Shown: positions 16,534-24,886 of the stretch, in pieces
How the letters are laid out: each line of letters opens with the position of its first letter
How positions within the stretch are numbered: position 1 is the stretch's first letter
Source: an uncultured Caulobacterales bacterium
GTDB taxonomy: Bacteria > Pseudomonadota > Alphaproteobacteria > Caulobacterales > Maricaulaceae
Assembly (NCBI GenBank): GCA_937929915.1
Contig: CALFUN010000017.1
Coordinates: 124,001 to 188,000 of the forward strand
Direction of reading: 5' to 3'
DNA: 64,000 bases
Position numbers and translations under genes: made by a program
The notes under the pieces: generated by a model
Database searches by the model: none
Told to the model about the DNA's origin: nothing
The model's input: the letters and a program-made list of their open reading frames with translations, nothing else

Positions 16534-17472
16534 CTAACCATCAAGTTCTTCTAGTTTATCGCAACCCCATTGGTCGGACCCATTACAGCCTTGATTAAGC
16601 AGAGCACGTCCAATTTCTTTATCTTGCGCAACGCCTTTGCCGAGAAAAGTTAGGACCCCCAAATGACTGCAGCCCAACATATGCATATCATCGCAGGCTT
16701 GGGTAAATAGATTTGCGGCTTTGTCATAGCTTTGTGTAACGCCAGTCCCGTCTTTATAAAGGACACCTAGCCTGGTACAGCCCCAAGCATTCTCGCTCTC
16801 ACAAACTTGAGTGTAAAGATTAGCTGCCTTGATATAATCTTGCGCTACGCCATTACCAGTTTCATACAAAAAACCGAGATTATAACAGCCCCAAATATTC
16901 TCACCTTCACAAACTTTTACATAAAGACTTGATGCTTTGACATAATCTTGCTCGACACCATTGCCATTTTCATACATCACACCAAGACTAATACAGCCCA
17001 ACAAATACCCACCGTCACAAGCTTGAGTATAAAGGTCAGCGGCTTTTACATAATCTTGCACAACGCCAACCCCTTTTTTGTAAAGGAAACCAAGATTATT
17101 ACAGCCCGTCATTTCCTCTCCCTCACAGGCTTGGCTATAAAGTTCTACCGTTTTTATATAATTCTGCTTAACACCATTGCCTCTCTCGTAAAGAACCCCA
17201 AGATTAGTGCAACCTGCCATATCACCTCCCTCACAAGAATGAATGAAGAGATTTGCCGCTTTGACATAATCCTGCTCAACACTCGCGCCATTATTATAAA
17301 GGCTTCCAAGTTCAGTGCAGCTAGACATTTTTCCATCATCACAGGCTTTGGTATATAAATAACGTAAGGCTTTACCATTCACAGAGGATTGAGAGGCATC
17401 ACTACAAGCACCTCCCAAAATGAACAGGACACAAGCAATGCTTAGCATAAAATACTGGTTCTTAATTGCCAT
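16534..17472 (-). CDS. Cys-rich Sel1-repeat lipoprotein
   Basis: This 312-residue protein has a lipoprotein signal ending in LGGAC (Cys about residue 23). Seven tandem 36-residue Sel1-like repeats follow, plus a partial eighth. Each has the pattern GC..LG.LY..G.GV.QDY.KA..LY..AC. The two Cys per repeat, eight residues apart, resemble the disulfide-stapled repeats of Helicobacter Hcp proteins. It is probably exported and anchored at a membrane. Sel1 repeats bind peptides or protein partners, and no specific function can be assigned. I prefer ATG 17472 because a GGGAG ribosome binding site lies 9 nt upstream. ATG 17478 is the alternative. The repeats are very even, suggesting recent duplication or selection. 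Confidence 0.85.
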   Translation of the reverse strand: MAIKNQYFMLSIACVLFILGGACSDASQSSVNGKALRYLYTKACDDGKMSSCTELGSLYNNGASVEQDYVKAANLFIHSCEGGDMAGCTNLGVLYERGNGVKQNYIKTVELYSQACEGEEMTGCNNLGFLYKKGVGVVQDYVKAADLYTQACDGGYLLGCISLGVMYENGNGVEQDYVKASSLYVKVCEGENIWGCYNLGFLYETGNGVAQDYIKAANLYTQVCESENAWGCTRLGVLYKDGTGVTQSYDKAANLFTQACDDMHMLGCSHLGVLTFLGKGVAQDKEIGRALLNQGCNGSDQWGCDKLEELDG

Positions 17473-17563
17473 CTTCATAGGCTCCCATGGGTGGTTTTAT
17501 GCTTAAACTGTCGGACTATAATAATTCCTATTTTTACAGAACCGAGAATAGCTACATATGCTT

Positions 17564-17760
17564 TCATTTCATCGAACTCCCCATTAACCTAACCCCTAGT
17601 TGTCCTTCATTCTGAAACGTAATACCCGCATCCACAAGAGCGTCATAAAGGACTTTAACGCTATCGGCGCGTACGGGCTTTTCGAATTCCTACCCCTTAC
17701 TGTCGCTGGCCCTACTTCACATTTTTCAGCCAGTTTAGCCGCCACCAAAGGCCGCCTCAA
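17564..17760 (-). pseudogene. XRE-type HTH regulator, C-terminal remnant with frameshift
   Basis: Two overlapping minus-strand frames together read like the end of a phage-type helix-turn-helix regulator. The first frame gives LAEKCEVGPATVRG, the recognition-helix region of the LAxxxxVxxxTVRxxE pattern. After a frame change near 17676 the second gives EFEKPVRADSVKVLYDALV, then AGITFQNEGQLGVRLM and a stop at 17564-17566. The spacing matches small regulators that end in AL-AAG-F-GVRL. The N-terminus is missing and the front abuts the aldolase remnant. I infer a non-functional fragment. A programmed frameshift is unlikely because the 5' half is absent. Confidence 0.6.
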
Positions 17761-18046
17761 AGCCCGGGCTTTGAAAAAAGCGCTCATAGCCACCAGCACC
17801 GCGCCGAATGACCTCTTGGCTTTGCTCCGCGCTCAGAACGGTACCTGCGCCTACATGAGCATTAGGAAATTCTTTGGCGATGGCTTCAAGACAATCCAGC
17901 GCCGCATCCGTGCGTAAGACAACTTCGAGAACGTCCAAGCCGCCCTCAAGCAAGGCTTCTGATATTTTCAGAGCCGTTTTAGGATCGTCGGATTGCACAA
18001 GCGGGACAACCCGTTTGGCTTGGAGAGAGTTCAGTAATTCAGTCAT
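17735..18046 (-). pseudogene. eda: KDPG/KHG aldolase (Eda), truncated remnant
   Basis: A good ATG start and 103 codons encode the N-terminal half of a 2-dehydro-3-deoxyphosphogluconate aldolase: LLNSLQAKRVVPLVQSDDP, the Glu-containing GGLDVLEVVLRT, HVGAGTVLSAEQ and a disturbed RFFQSPGFEAAF that should contain the Schiff-base Lys region's approach. The frame then runs into GGG and a stop. Family members are about 200-210 residues, and the Lys-bearing half is missing, replaced by HTH-regulator sequence. It is therefore inactive. It follows the SDR remnant by a few bases, suggesting a former sugar-acid catabolic operon. Confidence 0.75.
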
Positions 18047-18057
18047 TTATATTGTCC

Positions 18058-18198
18058 TTATGAGAAGAACATTCCGCCATTAATGTCGATGTTCGCTCCC
18101 GTAATATAAGAGGACGCGTCAGATGCAAGGTAAACGACCGTATCTGCGCAATCATCTAGACATTTTTTACTTAGGGTTTTCCATTGATGCGTGAAAGC
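18058..18198 (-). pseudogene. Short-chain dehydrogenase (SDR), C-terminal remnant
   Basis: Directly after the stop of the aldehyde dehydrogenase gene, and in the same frame, the minus strand reads a typical SDR C-terminus: CLDDCADTVVYLASDAS, SSYITGANIDINGGMFFS and a TAA at 18058-18060. The YLASDASSYITGxxxxxxGG pattern is diagnostic of classical SDR enzymes. Only about 40 codons remain and there is no Rossmann or YxxxK part. The sharp join to the ALDH stop suggests a deletion junction. It precedes the eda remnant, as in uronate or alginate-type SDR-Eda operons. Confidence 0.8.
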
Positions 18199-19566
18199 CT
18201 AGCTTATTGAAACTGTTTTTACATTACAAAAGGCTCTTAAACCTTCGGCAGCGAGTTCACGTCCATAACCAGAGCGCTTAACTCCGCCAAATGGCAAGGC
18301 TGGATGCGAGGCCGTCATGGCATTAATGAATGTAGCCCCCGCTTCTATATTTTTTATAGCCCTTTGCTGCTCATCTGGGTCTTGCGTGAAAACGCAGGAG
18401 CCAAGGCCGAACGGACTGTCATTTGCTAGGGTGATTGCCGCGTCCATTGTGCTAACTTTGAACAATAATGCGACGGGGCCAAAAATTTCTTCGTAATATA
18501 TCTGCGAGGTTTTTGAGATATTTTCTAAAATACCAGGCCTGTAATAATAGCCTGCACCGTCAATAGCTTGCGCGCCTGTTACGCGCGTGGCTCCGTCACT
18601 TAGGGCTGTTTCGACCTGTCTTATAATTTCTTTTCGGCTACGATCCGTCACAAGCGGGCCAATATCTGTTTCAGGGTCATTTGGATCGCCGACCCGCAGG
18701 CTTTCAAAGGCCGCCTTAAACTTTGCCCGAAAAATATCATAAACCTCTTCATGCACGATAAAGCGTTTTCCTGCGATACAGGATTGTCCGCAATTTTGCG
18801 TGCGGGCCGTAACAGCGGTTGCAACAGCTTTATCAATATCCGCACTTGGCATGACAATAAACGCATCAGAGCCGCCTAGTTCCAGCACAGTTGGCTTGAT
18901 GACCTCCCCGCAAATCGACGCAACTGACGCGCCTGCCCGCTCGGAACCTGTCAATGTCGCGCCGCGCACACGATCATCACGCAGCATAACACCCACTTGG
19001 TCAATACTGGCAAAGACATTTAACAAAGCGCCTTCTGGGAAGCCCGCGCGCCGCACAACATCTTGCACAGAGAGGCTGCATTGCGGTACATTGGGTGCAT
19101 GTTTGAGTAGGCCCGTATTGCCCGCCATTAATGCTGGGGCCACAAAACGGTACACCTGCCAAAGCGGATAATTCCACGGCATAATCGCTACAATCGGTCC
19201 GAGCGGTAGATATGTTTTATAGGTCTGAGCCGTACCGCCTGTCTCAATATTTTCATCAGCCATAATTTTTGCAGCATTATCCGCGTAATATCGGCACCCT
19301 GATGCGCATTTTTTAACTTCGGCAATAGCGGATTTTAGCGTCTTTCCCATTTCCAAGGTAATTATAGCCCCAAGTTCACCCGCTTCGGCGTCTAAGATAT
19401 CCGCCACTTTATGCATAGCGGCAGAACGCTGTTCCAACGTCCATGTTTTAAGAGTTTGATGGGCCGATAATGACAGGGCCAGAGCCTCTTCAATCTGCGC
19501 ATCTGTATGCTCAGTGAAGCTTTTAAGGATTTCGCCTGTAGCTGGGTTTTGGGTTTGGATTGACAT
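18199..19566 (-). CDS. sad: NAD(P)-dependent succinate-semialdehyde dehydrogenase (Sad/YneI-like)
   Basis: This enzyme oxidises succinic semialdehyde to succinate, the last step of the homoprotocatechuate meta pathway. The 455-residue length and the sequence GNTGLLKHAPNVPQC are characteristic of the Sad/YneI subgroup. The catalytic Glu is in LELGGSDAF and the catalytic Cys in NCGQSCIAGKRF (about residues 230 and 264). It is 3 nt from the hpaE-type gene upstream, so it belongs to the hpa operon. Its 3' end abuts the SDR remnant. Confidence 0.88.
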   Translation of the reverse strand: MSIQTQNPATGEILKSFTEHTDAQIEEALALSLSAHQTLKTWTLEQRSAAMHKVADILDAEAGELGAIITLEMGKTLKSAIAEVKKCASGCRYYADNAAKIMADENIETGGTAQTYKTYLPLGPIVAIMPWNYPLWQVYRFVAPALMAGNTGLLKHAPNVPQCSLSVQDVVRRAGFPEGALLNVFASIDQVGVMLRDDRVRGATLTGSERAGASVASICGEVIKPTVLELGGSDAFIVMPSADIDKAVATAVTARTQNCGQSCIAGKRFIVHEEVYDIFRAKFKAAFESLRVGDPNDPETDIGPLVTDRSRKEIIRQVETALSDGATRVTGAQAIDGAGYYYRPGILENISKTSQIYYEEIFGPVALLFKVSTMDAAITLANDSPFGLGSCVFTQDPDEQQRAIKNIEAGATFINAMTASHPALPFGGVKRSGYGRELAAEGLRAFCNVKTVSIS

Positions 19567-19568
19567 AT

Positions 19569-21104
19569 TTACACCCCTAATTTTGGGATAGCATGCGTAC
19601 CATAGGCCACGCAGGTATTCTTAGTTTCCATGTAAAAATCAAATGACCAATCTCCGCCATCACGGCCAATGCCAGAGGCTTTCATACCGCCAAATGGCGC
19701 GGGAAGATGGCGGTTATTTTCCGAGTTAATCCAGATCATACCCGCCTCTAATTGCTTGGCCACGCGCATAGCTTTGCTGGAATTTTCTGTCCAAACATAA
19801 CCTGTTAAACCATATTCAATATCATTCGCGATCGCGATTGCCTCGGCTTCATCCTTAAACGGGATGGCCGTTAGAACAGGGCCAAAAATCTCCTCTTGCG
19901 CGATACGCATTTGGTTGTTGGCATGGGTAAATAAAGTCGGTTTGACATAACACCCTTCTTTGCCTTTACGCGCACCGCCAACCGCGATTGTCGCGCCGTC
20001 TTGAGCCGCAATATCAAAATAGCTCATGACTTTATCATGGTGACTCGGATGAATAAGCGGGCCAATCTCTGTCTTTGGGTCAAGCGGATGCCCGACTTTT
20101 ATCTTTTTAATCCGCGCAGCCACTTTTTGGGTAAAGGCTTCATAAATACTATCTTGCACCAAAAGGCGCGTCGAAGATGTACAGCGCTCACCATTGAGAG
20201 AGAACTGCATAAATACAGCGGCATCAAGCGCCCGGTCCATATCGGCATCATCAAAGACAATACATGGATTTTTCCCGCCAAGTTCCAAATGTAAGCGTTT
20301 GAGCGTTGGCGCAGCCTGAGACTGGATATAGCTCCCTGTTTGGCTCTCCCCGACAAATGCAATCGCTTTAATCAAAGGATGCTCCGTTAGCGCCTTGCCT
20401 GCGCTCTCACCTAGCCCGTTGACGACATTAAACACGCCTTTAGGTAGGCCTGCCTCATAGGCAATTTCAGCTAGCAACATTGCTGTATAAGGTGAAAATT
20501 CAGCTGGTTTTTGCACAACGGTACATCCGCTCGCCAAAGCTGGCGCGATTTTCCATGTCGAGAGCATAAAGGGCGTATTCCACGGTGTAATAACACCAAC
20601 AGCGCCAAGCGGATGGCGAGTCGTGAAATTATGGTGATGGTCGGCAGGCAGGCTTAAACCTTTACCCGCCTCCACTGCTTTGTCGCCAAAAAACCGAAAA
20701 TTAGCCGCCCCGCGTATGGCCGCTTTTTGCATAAAGCGAATAGGCTGGCCCGTATCCATCGATTCAATCATCGCGACTTCTTCGGCGCGCGCTTCAATCC
20801 CATCCGCAATCGCATACATAATCTCGCGGCGTTTTGCCCCTGTCATATCGCGCCACCCGTTCACGAAGGCTTTATGGGCAGCCTTAGACGCCGTATCAAT
20901 GTCGGCGGGCGTACCTGACCAAACATCCCCTAAGCGAGAATTATCCACGGGCGTAATGTTTTCAAAAGTAACTTTAGATTTGCCTTTGACCATACGGCCA
21001 TTGATAAAATGACCCAGAGGGTCTTTTTTAAATCGAGACATGTAGCGCCGCGCTTTGGCGATACGTTTATCTAAGTCGGTCGTTTGAGAGCGTTTAAGAG
21101 CCAT
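19569..21104 (-). CDS. hpaE: 5-carboxymethyl-2-hydroxymuconate-semialdehyde dehydrogenase-like ALDH
   Basis: This 511-residue ALDH has all active-site elements: the Asn in PWNTPFMLS, the Glu in LELGGKNP and the Cys in NGERCTSSTRLL. The N-terminus has a 45-residue basic extension before the NPVDNS-like segment, longer than typical HpaE. Position decides the call. Its start overlaps the stop of the hpaF-type gene by 11 nt and sad follows. In E. coli hpaE oxidises the ring-cleavage semialdehyde of homoprotocatechuate to the muconate. From sequence alone it could be a betaine-aldehyde-type ALDH. Confidence 0.8.
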   Translation of the reverse strand: MALKRSQTTDLDKRIAKARRYMSRFKKDPLGHFINGRMVKGKSKVTFENITPVDNSRLGDVWSGTPADIDTASKAAHKAFVNGWRDMTGAKRREIMYAIADGIEARAEEVAMIESMDTGQPIRFMQKAAIRGAANFRFFGDKAVEAGKGLSLPADHHHNFTTRHPLGAVGVITPWNTPFMLSTWKIAPALASGCTVVQKPAEFSPYTAMLLAEIAYEAGLPKGVFNVVNGLGESAGKALTEHPLIKAIAFVGESQTGSYIQSQAAPTLKRLHLELGGKNPCIVFDDADMDRALDAAVFMQFSLNGERCTSSTRLLVQDSIYEAFTQKVAARIKKIKVGHPLDPKTEIGPLIHPSHHDKVMSYFDIAAQDGATIAVGGARKGKEGCYVKPTLFTHANNQMRIAQEEIFGPVLTAIPFKDEAEAIAIANDIEYGLTGYVWTENSSKAMRVAKQLEAGMIWINSENNRHLPAPFGGMKASGIGRDGGDWSFDFYMETKNTCVAYGTHAIPKLGV

Positions 21105-21495
21105 GAGTTTTATCCTTGATCATCTGATGGATGTTATTTTTTTTCCACGTCCAGTCTTTTTCAATGTCTTGAATCTCTAAGCCGAGGGAAAGGGGAACGC
21201 CGCCGTCAAAATGCGCTTGCGTAAAATCTGTTAAAACGCCGAATAAGCGCTCACCGATATCTTTTTTAACGGCTTCTATACGCCCTTGGCCTATGCGTAT
21301 TGTAAGATAGATAAATCCATTTTCCTGCGCCCCGTCGCCCACTTTTGCGCTATTGGCTAAATAGGCACGTGTACGAATACCGCCTACTGGTAACGCCTCT
21401 ATAGACATAGCCATAGCATGAAGCTTTTCCGTTAAATCCGAAATTGAAAGCGCTTTGTCTATCGCGGTGTTATATTCAATTATAATATGCGGCAT
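21094..21495 (-). CDS. hpaF: 5-carboxymethyl-2-hydroxymuconate delta-isomerase
   Basis: This small enzyme isomerises 5-carboxymethyl-2-hydroxymuconate, a tautomerase-type reaction using the N-terminal Pro. The 133 residues start with MPHIIIEYN, giving Pro1 after Met removal, and show GGIRTRAYLA and YLTIRIGQGR as in E. coli HpaF/CHMI. It is the first gene of the minus-strand hpaF-hpaE-sad unit and overlaps hpaE by 11 nt. The promoter lies in the 68-bp divergent region shared with the HpaG-like gene, which contains the palindrome at 21514-21531. Confidence 0.93.
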   Translation of the reverse strand: MPHIIIEYNTAIDKALSISDLTEKLHAMAMSIEALPVGGIRTRAYLANSAKVGDGAQENGFIYLTIRIGQGRIEAVKKDIGERLFGVLTDFTQAHFDGGVPLSLGLEIQDIEKDWTWKKNNIHQMIKDKTHGS

Positions 21496-21513
21496 GAAAG
21501 TCCTTGACCTATA

Positions 21514-21531
21514 TATTTAACATGTTAAATA
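21514..21531. promoter_or_regulatory. 18-bp perfect palindrome, probable MarR/HpaR operator
   Basis: TATTTAACATGTTAAATA is a perfect 18-bp palindrome. It sits in the short divergent region between hpaF (minus, start 21495) and the HpaG-like gene (plus, start 21564), where it would cover both promoters. A MarR-type regulator is encoded at 22436. The core TAACATGTTA recurs at 25683-25694 and 34906-34915. Assignment to that regulator is inference, and the palindrome is seen directly. Confidence 0.75.
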
Positions 21532-21563
21532 CATTGCAAATTGTAAAAGTCAAGGTGAGCAAT

Positions 21564-22424
21564 ATGAAATTCATAACTTTTTTATCTGAGGGTCAAGAAA
21601 AGCTGGGCGGCCTTAAAACAGGCGACGATACTGGTGTTGTAGATATTACGGACGGCTTCACCAGCCTGCACCATGTTTTAAAGACAGGCAGATTATCTGA
21701 CGCAGCAGCCGCTATAGAAACAGGCCAAATCACACATCAATTACAAGACTTAAACTTACTGCCTCCTATTACAACGGCTGAGAAATATTTTTGTATTGGC
21801 GTGAATTATGCGAATCGGAATGCAGAATATAAAGATGGATCGGAGGCTCCTAAAAATCCATCTGTTTTTATGCGCTCTCGCGAAAGCTTTGTGGGGCATG
21901 GTCAATTTATTGAACGCCCGCCAGAATCTCACCAGCTTGATTATGAAGGCGAAATTGTTGTGATTATTGGCAAAGAAGGCCGCCGTATTAAACGTGAAAA
22001 TGCGCGCGACCATATTGCGGGGCTATGCGTTATGAATGAAGGCACGTTGCGCGATTGGGTACGTCATGCCAAATTTAACGTCACCCAAGGTAAGAATTTT
22101 GAAAAATCAGGCGCGCTTGGCCCGTGGATGGTGCCGCTCACGGATGATATTGATTTGAAAGATTTGCAAATTCAAACTCGTATTAATGGCGAGCTTCGCC
22201 AAGACGATCACACGTCTAATATGATGTTCCCGATTGAGTTTCAGATTGAATATCTTTCAAAATTTGCTCGCCTTAAAGCGGGTGATGTTATCGCAACGGG
22301 TACACCAAACGGCGCGGGCGCACGGTTTGATCCGCCAAAATATCTTGTCCCCGGCGATGTTGTAGAAGTCACCTGCCCTGCTGTAGGCACGCTGCGCAAC
22401 GAAGTTAAAGACGAAATTATTTAA
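21564..22424 (+). CDS. hpaG: Fumarylacetoacetate hydrolase-family decarboxylase/isomerase (HpaG-like)
   Basis: This enzyme of the FAH fold probably decarboxylates the oxo-hexenedioate intermediate of the homoprotocatechuate pathway. The 286 residues contain CIGVNYANRNAEY, the metal-binding E-x-E region in LDYEGEIVVIIG and the GDVIATGTPNGAG loop. E. coli HpaG is a tandem of two such domains. This is a single-domain form, and the activity may be split or combined differently. I place the start at ATG 21564, with an AGGTGAG ribosome binding site 6 nt upstream. The longer TTG-start frame from 21504 would run through the operator. The marR gene follows 11 nt after the stop, and the two are likely cotranscribed. 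Confidence 0.82.
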   Translation: MKFITFLSEGQEKLGGLKTGDDTGVVDITDGFTSLHHVLKTGRLSDAAAAIETGQITHQLQDLNLLPPITTAEKYFCIGVNYANRNAEYKDGSEAPKNPSVFMRSRESFVGHGQFIERPPESHQLDYEGEIVVIIGKEGRRIKRENARDHIAGLCVMNEGTLRDWVRHAKFNVTQGKNFEKSGALGPWMVPLTDDIDLKDLQIQTRINGELRQDDHTSNMMFPIEFQIEYLSKFARLKAGDVIATGTPNGAGARFDPPKYLVPGDVVEVTCPAVGTLRNEVKDEII

Positions 22425-22435
22425 TCGAAAATCAC

Positions 22436-22864
22436 ATGTCAGAATCCAACCTCAGAGACTTTCAACGCAATCTACCCATGGCGCTTTTACGGGCGCGAGA
22501 ATCCGTCATGGGACATTTCAGACCCTTGCTAAGGGATCATGATATTACGGAACAACAATGGCGCGTTATCCGCGCGCTATATGGGCATGATGGATTAGAA
22601 GTTACTGCGCTGGCAGAAAAAACGCTTCTGCTCATGCCAAGTCTCACACGTATTTTGAAGATTTTAGAAGAACAAAAACTGGTCTACCGTTCTACAGTTA
22701 AAGGCGATAATCGCCGAAAACTTATTCGCCTTGGAGAGCGCGGTAAAGACCTTTACAAAAAAATGGCTCCGCTCAGCGAAGCCAAATATAAAACAATCGA
22801 AGCCAAAATTGGTAAGAAACAACTCGCCGAGCTTTACAAGGTTTTAGAAATAATCGTGGATTAA
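22436..22864 (+). CDS. hpaR: MarR-family regulator of the aromatic locus (HpaR-like)
   Basis: This 142-residue winged-helix regulator of the MarR family has a dimerisation helix at the N-terminus (NLRDFQRNLPMALLRARES). The wHTH has TEQQWRVIRALYGHDGLEVTALAEKT and PSLTRILKILEE. The beta-wing has GDNRRKLIRLGERG. It resembles HpaR, the homoprotocatechuate operon repressor, by family and context. It is probably cotranscribed with hpaG and ends in a 4-nt convergent overlap with ligB. The palindrome family centred on TAACATGTTA is the best candidate operator, and an aromatic intermediate is the likely ligand. Confidence 0.88.
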   Translation: MSESNLRDFQRNLPMALLRARESVMGHFRPLLRDHDITEQQWRVIRALYGHDGLEVTALAEKTLLLMPSLTRILKILEEQKLVYRSTVKGDNRRKLIRLGERGKDLYKKMAPLSEAKYKTIEAKIGKKQLAELYKVLEIIVD

Positions 22865-23679
22865 ATATCCATTACACCCGCAACGCACATGGTCGAGAAA
22901 ATAGGTATCGGTTCAGCATAACGCACCGTACCTTTCGACCCTTCGCATAGACCGCTAATCGCTGTGAGCGTACGGATTTCAAATCCGCCTTGCCCAGCTT
23001 CGCGCAATGTATCTTCATCCGTATAAGACAGTAAACGCGCCTTATCATTTGCCGCCCATGCGTCTAAATATTCACGGTCCCAAGCTTCATTAATTTTACC
23101 GCTATTGGGTGTGGCTGGCCAATGGCTAATCCCGCCCGTTCCCATCACAGCTATTTTTTCAGGCACGAGATCACAGGCGCGGCGCAGCGCACGGCCAAAT
23201 TCATAAGCCCGGCTTAACGGCGCAAGCGGCGGCCCTTGGCAGTTAATATTGGCCGGAATAATCGGCATATCATAGCGCGGCGTTAAGAAGTTTAACGGCA
23301 CCATAATTCCATGATCCATTCGCCATTCTTTGGCATAAGCCAGATCAACCGTCTGCATCATTTCGGTCACAATCCGCTCTGATAATTCAGGTGCGCCGGG
23401 AATTTTCGTTCGCGCAATTTTCAACCAATCAGGGTCTTCAATCGGGCCTTCATATTCCTCGCCCATCCCAACTGCAAAAGACGGCATATTATTCATAAAA
23501 AAATTAGCAAAATGCTCCGCCGCAATCACGACAAGCGCCTCGGCTCCGCTCTCTTCAATATCTTGTCTCAAGCTATCAAGCGCAGCGTAGAATGGGTCCC
23601 GTAGCGCGGGGTCAGCACGCTCTGCACGCCCCGTAATACCTGGGCCATGCGAACAAATACCTGCAAAAACTAAGGCCAT
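22861..23679 (-). CDS. ligB: Class III extradiol ring-cleavage dioxygenase, LigB-type catalytic subunit
   Basis: This is the catalytic beta subunit of a LigAB-type extradiol dioxygenase. It uses Fe(II) and cleaves a catecholic ring. The 272 residues start MALVFAGICSHGPGI, with the first His ligand in ICSHGPG, the second candidate His in AAEHFANFF and the Glu/His-rich C-terminal part. MDHGIMVPLNFL contains the conserved DHG. The start at 23679 has a GGAG site about 10 nt upstream, and the longer frame to 23736 has no site. In this locus it occupies the place of HpaD (homoprotocatechuate 2,3-dioxygenase). The regiochemistry cannot be read from the sequence. Confidence 0.83.
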   Translation of the reverse strand: MALVFAGICSHGPGITGRAERADPALRDPFYAALDSLRQDIEESGAEALVVIAAEHFANFFMNNMPSFAVGMGEEYEGPIEDPDWLKIARTKIPGAPELSERIVTEMMQTVDLAYAKEWRMDHGIMVPLNFLTPRYDMPIIPANINCQGPPLAPLSRAYEFGRALRRACDLVPEKIAVMGTGGISHWPATPNSGKINEAWDREYLDAWAANDKARLLSYTDEDTLREAGQGGFEIRTLTAISGLCEGSKGTVRYAEPIPIFSTMCVAGVMDI

Positions 23680-23756
23680 GAGACGGCTCCGCTTTCTTGT
23701 TTCATTATCAGGCTTCGATTGACAATATGACAACACGAAACCAACTTTAAATTAAG

Positions 23757-24077
23757 TCACACAGCTCCGCCGTGACCATCATCGACAGCTTTGTAAATGC
23801 CGTCACGCACTTGTCCATATTTGCTCAAACCATCTTTCATAGCCTGAATATATTCATCCCATTCCTGCCCGATAAAGGCGGCATAATGCATCAAAATTTG
23901 ACCATTAACGCCATGGATATAAAGCTCTCCAACATCTCCGTTTTTTAGCCATTTTTTTTCAACATCTGTCAAATTATATTCAGCCAAAAGCGTATCAATA
24001 TCTGTTTTGAATTGCGCCTGCACTGAAGGCTCACGATTGAGATTATACAGCAGCTTCTGAACAAAATAGAGAGACAT
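23757..24077 (-). CDS. ligA: LigA-type small subunit of extradiol dioxygenase
   Basis: This 106-residue helical protein matches the alpha subunit of protocatechuate 4,5-dioxygenase-type enzymes (LigA): the N-terminal VQKLLYNLNREPS, the LLAEYNLTDVEKKWLKNGDV block and the MHYAAFIGQEW segment. LigA contributes to the substrate pocket lid of LigB. It lies between hpaI and ligB, 77 bp upstream of the ligB start, and its ATG overlaps the hpaI stop. Its presence with an hpa-type lower pathway is unusual, because E. coli HpaD needs no LigA. Confidence 0.82.
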   Translation of the reverse strand: MSLYFVQKLLYNLNREPSVQAQFKTDIDTLLAEYNLTDVEKKWLKNGDVGELYIHGVNGQILMHYAAFIGQEWDEYIQAMKDGLSKYGQVRDGIYKAVDDGHGGAV

Positions 24078-24886
24078 TAATAATCCCCTTTTGCATCAAT
24101 ACCCGCAGCAAAGCTTTCATAGAGACGCTGCACACCCTTCGCCAGAACGCCGCAATCACTTCCGACACCAATAAAACTTGCGCCAGCTTCTTTATAAATG
24201 CTCACAAGTTCTGACGTTACGGCCAAGACACCCGCAGCTTTACCGCAAGCGCGTACATCCTCTATGGCATTGGATACAGCTTTAACAACATCGGGATGGT
24301 CAGGCTGCCCAGGATAACCGAGCGCTGCACCTAAATCAGATGGCCCGATAAATACGGCGTCAACACCATCGACTTTGGCAATCTTTTTGAGGTTTTTCAA
24401 ACCCGCTTTTGTTTCGATTTGCAAGATAACGCACATCTCATCATTGGCTCTTTTAAAATAATCTGGCGTCATATTCCAGCGCGCAGCGCGTGCCATTGAC
24501 GTCCCCAGTCCGCGCGTGCCGCCGCCATTAGATCCCTTTGCTGCAGGGTAGCGCACAGCACTGACAATAGCTTCGGCTTCTTTAACCGTGTCCACCATAG
24601 GCACTAAAAATGTCTGAACGCCTATATCGCACAGACGTTTCAAAACCGTCTTGTCGCCAGAGACAGGCCGAACAAGCGGATTGATTTCATAAGGCGCAAC
24701 CGCCTGAAGACAGGATAATATATCTCTGTCCGATAGCGGTGAATGCTCGGCGTCAATCAACATCCAGTCAAATCCGCTTTGCGCGCATATCTCGGCCGCA
24801 ATATTATTCGCAAGCCCGAACCAAAGCCCATAAGTTACATCAGCTGATGTGAGGCTTTGTTTAAATCTATTGGTTATCATATCCAT
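24077..24886 (-). CDS. hpaI: HpcH/HpaI aldolase (class II pyruvate aldolase)
   Basis: This enzyme cleaves 4-hydroxy-2-oxo-heptane-1,7-dioate into pyruvate and succinic semialdehyde. The 269 residues carry the class II aldolase signatures: DWMLIDAEHSPLSD near residue 40, LQIETKAGLKNL with the metal Glu, VFIGPSDLGAALG with the metal Asp, and RGLGTSMARA. Its ATG overlaps the hpaH stop by a base, and ligA overlaps downstream, giving the order hpaH-hpaI-ligA-ligB. Confidence 0.92.
   Translation of the reverse strand: MDMITNRFKQSLTSADVTYGLWFGLANNIAAEICAQSGFDWMLIDAEHSPLSDRDILSCLQAVAPYEINPLVRPVSGDKTVLKRLCDIGVQTFLVPMVDTVKEAEAIVSAVRYPAAKGSNGGGTRGLGTSMARAARWNMTPDYFKRANDEMCVILQIETKAGLKNLKKIAKVDGVDAVFIGPSDLGAALGYPGQPDHPDVVKAVSNAIEDVRACGKAAGVLAVTSELVSIYKEAGASFIGVGSDCGVLAKGVQRLYESFAAGIDAKGDY

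Noticed and set aside
17600-17917. 105-codon plus-strand ORF
   Set aside because: It is antisense to the aldolase and HTH remnants and has no family features.
16232-18198. Possible integrated element at tRNA-Ser
   Set aside because: No integrase, no second copy of the tRNA 3' end and no phage genes are seen, so only decayed remnants can be reported.
21504-21563. Upstream TTG start for the HpaG-like gene
   Set aside because: It would place the operator palindrome inside the coding region, and a good ribosome binding site exists at the ATG 21564.
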